Part shown: in pieces, positions 60,179 to 64,000 of the stretch
How the letters are laid out: each line of letters begins with the position of its first letter
How positions within the stretch are numbered: position 1 is the stretch's first letter
NCBI GenBank assembly: GCA_033002965.1
Contig: JAURVB010012375.1
Location: forward strand, 86,176 to 150,175
Origin: Piper betle
Lineage: Eukaryota > Streptophyta > Magnoliopsida > Piperales > Piperaceae
Direction: 5' to 3'
Length of the DNA: 64,000 bases
Made by a program: the position numbers and the translations under genes
Notes under the pieces: model-generated
The model's database searches: none
What the model was told of the DNA's origin: nothing
The model's input: the letters and a program-made list of their open reading frames with translations, nothing else

Positions 60179-61244
60179 ATGGGCGGCGGAGGCGGAGATG
60201 TGGAGTTGATCCAATGCAACGTTTGCTGCATCTCTATCTCTTGCATGGTATTGTTTGGCAACAAGAAGGGTGACGACTCCAGTGGTGGCAGTGGGAAGTT
60301 GAAGGAGGGCGTCGCCAGCGATGGTGAGAAGGTGGTGGTTACATTGAAGACGGATTTGCATTGTGAAAAGTGCACCGGCAAGGTCCGCAATGCCGTCAGG
60401 CAATTCTTGGGTGAATGGTTTCGGTTTCTTTGGCGCCTGTTGTTGATTGGAAAATTGCATGTTTTGCTTGATTTGATCTTTGATTTGAAGTTTAGTTGTC
60501 TGAGAAAATTGCATTATCTGTTTAAATTCTTTGTTTTCGATTTTGAACATGAAATTATTCAACTTAGTCCGTCTTCTCTAGCATTGATTGTTGATGGTTT
60601 GATCATTACTTTAACATTATTTTTTGGATATCACATTTTGATTGAAAAAAACTGATCTTCTTCATTTGAAATTCTCGGTTTTCAACCTTTTCCAGCATAA
60701 ATTAAAGCCTATATTTTAGCTCAAAAAGGTAATGATTTTGTTTTTAACAGGAAATTTTGTTGATTGAAAACACTGTATGTCCATCTAATACTTTAATTTG
60801 TTGATTTCTTCATTTCCAACATTTTCTGATTTCCATCTACTACTTAAATTTGTTGCTGATGATTTGAATATGAATTTTATGCTTACTTGATTGAAAAATC
60901 GCATCTCCAGTTATAGATTTGATATTTATGATTTAATATTCCATTGATCATTTTATAATTCTTTTCCTGGCAAGTATTGAAGCTCAAATTATACAAAAAA
61001 GTTAGATGATCTGGTGGTGTTGATCAATTTTATTTCAATCTTTTCTTCATAGTAATTCAAGTAGGGTCCTTCATTTTTCAGTTTGAATTTGTGTCAACTG
61101 TTTTTTGTATCAGAGTCCATGGTTGTGCTTGTAGGGGTGGAGGAGGAAGTAGATGAGGTGGGATGGTGGAGCCCTAAGCAACTGCTGGCAAAGGTGGAGG
61201 CAAAGACCAAGGCCAAGGACGTGTTGGGATTAACCAAAAACTAA
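60179..61244 (+). CDS. Small heavy-metal-associated (HMA) domain protein, 120 aa, two exons
   Basis: Exon 1 (60179-60410) and exon 2 (61114-61244) join through GG|GTGAAT and TATCAG|AGTCC in phase and end in TAA. Residues 1-45 are a Gly-rich, low-complexity start with a CNVCC cluster. From about 51 the HMA fold follows: EKVVVTLKTDLHCEKCTGK (strand 1 plus a CxxC metal loop, as in HIPP and HPP proteins that bind Cu, Zn or Cd), KVRNAVRQFLG (helix 1), ESMVVLVGVEEEVDEVGWWS (strands 2 and 3) and PKQLLAKVEAKTKAKDVLGL (helix 2 and strand 4). There is no C-terminal CaaX isoprenylation box, so it lacks the usual HIPP tail. The start is uncertain, since the frame is also open upstream to 60116. A related fragment lies at 30480-30900. 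Because it is shorter than typical HIPPs, it could be a truncated relic. Confidence 0.6.
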
Positions 61245-61499
61245 ATCCCCATTTCAACATATCAATATATAAGGATGAAAAGTATCAATCGAAAGACACA
61301 TACGACTTTAATGGAAAGAAATACCTTCAACCGAAAAGAAATACCTTCCACTAAAAAAACCTTTGATTTTCCCCAAAATAGGGTTGCCTTTTCATATATT
61401 TACGGAAGAAGGACAACCCAAGAAACCTCCTTTTCTAGACTTCTTGAAATACATATAGATAGCATGGGAAGCTCTATCCATGCCTGCTCAATTCTTGTA

Positions 61500-64000
61500 G
61501 TAATCATGTTTCACCTTTAACAACTTTAGTCATCATGTCTAAAACATTCATTTCAGTATGAATTTTGTTAGCTCAAAAAATTTACTTTCTAACACATCTC
61601 TTATCCACTGATATCTGACATCAATCTGTTTGCTCCATGAATAAAAATTTGAATTTTTATTTAAGTGAATTGTACTCTCACTATTACAGTGCACAATATA
61701 TCTTTCCTATTTAATACTAATTTTATTTAAAAATCTCTTCATCTATAGCATCTCCTTGAAGTTTCTGTAGTAGCGATAAATTTTGCTTCAGTTGTGAAAA
61801 ATGCAAACACACTTTTGTAACCTAGACTGCTAAGATACAACCCCCTTAGCAAAATTAATAACAAACTCAAATGTTGGCCTTCTTGTCTCTAAGTCACTTG
61901 TCATGTCTGCTTCGGTGTAGTCAACCAACAAAGGTTTATCACTTCCAAAGCACAAACACATTTTGGATATATTTCTCAAGTATCTCATTATTTATTTAAC
62001 TGCTTGTCAATATTCTTTACTTAAATTTGTTAAATGTCTGTTAACCTTTTCAACTATATATGCTATATCTGGCCTTGTACAAACCACAACATGCATCAAG
62101 CTACCAACAACAGATTTCCTTCATTTCTGTTTCATTTAAGTCACTTGTGACGCCAAGTGAAACTCCAATCGGCTTTGCATCTTTCACGTTGAATTTTTCT
62201 AGACACCTTTTATATGTACTTTTCTTATAACACCCAGAGTTTTCTAAACATCTCCTATTACACCGAATGGACATTTTCAAGATTTATTTTGCCGATCCAA
62301 AATCCTTCATTGCAAAGGATTTGTTCAAGTTCTTCTTTAGGCTTGTAATTTTGACTCCATATGTCCAACAATCAGCATGTTATCACACATAAAGCAACAA
62401 AATAATAAAGTCATCGTCATCAAACCTCTTGATGAATACACAGCGATCAGAAACAGACTTCTTGTACCCATTGTTTTCCATAAAGGAATTTATCTTTTTA
62501 TACCATTGTCTACGAGGCTTGCTTCAAACCATACAAACTCTTTTCTATCCGCACACCATCTATTCCTTTCACTCTGACTTTAAAGCCGTCTGGTTGCTCG
62601 ATGTATATGGTCTCCTCAAGATCACAATGAAAAAGGTCTTTTTCACATCTAACTATTCAACTTTCAAATCCAAACTTGCAGCCAAAGCCAGAACAATTCT
62701 AATAGAAGACATTTTAACAATAGGAGAAAATTTTAATCTAAATCAATACCTTTCTTCTGTCTGAAGCCCTTCACCACCAACCTTTCCTTATACCTTGGTG
62801 GTGTGTTGTTTCTTCTATGTTTGATCTTGTAGATCCATTTATTCTTTAATGCTCTCTTCCCCTTGGGAAGATCCACCAACTCATACGTGTGACTGTCATG
62901 CAAAAATTTCATCTCATTTTACATTGCCTTCAACCACTTCTCTTTTTCTACATGAGCTTTGACCTCACTGAAAATTTTTCATTCTCCTCCACATTCAGTG
63001 ATTTTCATATATTCTGATGATAGATATCTTGTTGATGAAACTAGTTCACGAGCTGATCTTCTCACATTAGTTGGCTCTCCTTCATTAGAGATTTGTCTAT
63101 TTCTGTCTAGCATTATTAACAAACTCATTAGAAATATCATGAGCCGCCTCATCCTCACTAGGTGAGGGAATAGTTGTGTCATCCTGAGTCTCCTCTTCAC
63201 TTTTACTTGAGGTTGAAGATTCTTTTATCATTTCAAAGCTTTCCTAAGATTTTATTTGAGGAACTTCTTCCTTTGCCAAAGTTCTCAACTGTTTGATCTT
63301 CCCTAAAAACTACATCTCTGCTTTGAATCAGTTTTCTATTCTTAGGATTCCAAAGTTTGTATCCAAACTTATCATCATTATATCCCAGAAAAATACATCC
63401 ACGACTCTAGAGTCAAGCTTAGCCCATTGATCCTTGGGCACATGTGCAAAGGCCTTACGACCAAAGACTTTCAAATGAGAATAACTGACCTTTTTGTTAC
63501 TCCATACCCTTTCTGATATGTCATTGTCTAGGGCATATGTAGGAGATCTATTGATCAAATAACAAGATATGCTCATAGCCTCACACCAGAAGCTTTTAGG
63601 CAACTTAGCTGAAGACAATATGCTTCTAATCCTTTTAGAGATGGCCCTGTTCATTATTTCAGCTACTTTATTATGTTGAGGGAGTATAAGGAGCCGTCTC
63701 TTAATGCCTAATCTCATGCATGTTACAATTTTTATCAAACTTAACAGAATAATATTAACTACCATTATCACTTCTAAGGCATTTTAAGAGCTTACCAGTT
63801 TTTCTTTCAACTAATATATTAAAATTCTTAAAGATGCCAAAAACATCACTTTTATTTTTCATGCCATAAGCTCATACCTTCCTAGAAGTATCATCAATAA
63901 AAGTGACAAAATAAATATAACCTCCAAAAGATTTTACTTCCATAGGCCTACACACGTTAGTGTGAACTAATTGAAGAACTTCCTGACTTTCTTGCATATG
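61500..64000 (-). pseudogene. Ty1/copia pol remnant, running out of the window
   Basis: On the minus strand, from 64000 downward: integrase (63771-63328: QHNKVAEIMNRAISKRIRS, AKLPKSFWCEAMSI, YLINRSPTYALDNDISERVW, SYSHLKVFGRKAFAHVPKDQ), linker (63200-62979: GEPTNVRRSARELVSSTRYL), reverse transcriptase (about 62960-62060: LPKGKRALKNKWIYKIK, a YVDN catalytic loop where YVDD is usual, VVGSLMHVVVCTRPDIAY), and RNase H (about 61960-61550: VDYTEADMTSDLETRRPT). This integrase-RT-RNase H order defines copia. Many stops and shifts are present. The 5' part lies beyond 64000, and the 3' LTR is not identified. Confidence 0.85.

Noticed and set aside
60050..60562. 170-codon minus-strand frame
   Set aside because: It is antisense to the first exon of the HMA gene and has no domain.

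Overview
This window is nuclear DNA from a flowering plant. Split genes have GT/AG introns and plant 5'-UTR leader introns, intergenic DNA is AT-rich, and Ty1/copia, Ty3/gypsy and hAT-type elements occupy much of the space. The one gene I can reconstruct in full over many exons is a class I (RPD3-type) histone deacetylase closest to HDA19, so the species is an angiosperm I cannot name.

Layout. 0-2 kb: the 5' end of a copia element on the minus strand (LTR, gag start), followed by a stray gypsy RNase H piece and two pieces of the ribosomal protein S2 gene in swapped order. 2.8-4.0 kb: a broken F-box gene. 4-12 kb: AT-rich intergenic DNA with small repeats. 12-28 kb: a repeat block consisting of an antisense tandem array built from LTR segments, a non-autonomous hAT-like insertion inside it, and a decayed Tekay/Del-like gypsy element (LTR, primer site, gag, RT, RNase H, integrase, polypurine tract, LTR). 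28.5-31.4 kb: an LTR fragment carrying a 50-bp minisatellite, a fragment of a heavy-metal-associated (HMA) domain gene, and another LTR piece. 31.4-38.6 kb: duplicated promoter/leader copies followed by the HDA19-like gene (seven coding exons, 519 aa, intact). 38.6-39.0 kb: copia RNase H remnant. 39.9-42.8 kb: a minus-strand gene for an acidic 162-aa protein with a leader intron. 45.0-48.7 kb (first exon perhaps at 50.7 kb): a PHT4;4-type chloroplast anion/ascorbate transporter pseudogene with many lesions. 52.25-55.11 kb: a solo LTR with a 5-bp target duplication. 60.2-61.2 kb: a two-exon HMA-domain gene whose first-exon region is duplicated at 30.5-30.9 kb. 61.5-64 kb: a decayed copia pol region running off the window.

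Only three genes look potentially functional: the histone deacetylase (chromatin repression in the nucleus), the acidic protein of unknown role, and the small HMA protein. They show no operon-like or pathway link. The points most worth a second look are the swapped ribosomal S2 pieces beside retroelement sequence, the triplicated promoter/leader of the deacetylase gene with C-to-T-type decay in the distal copies, the LTR-derived tandem array with its hAT insertion, the solo LTR, and the multiply broken PHT4;4 copy. I found no clear undescribed biological system.
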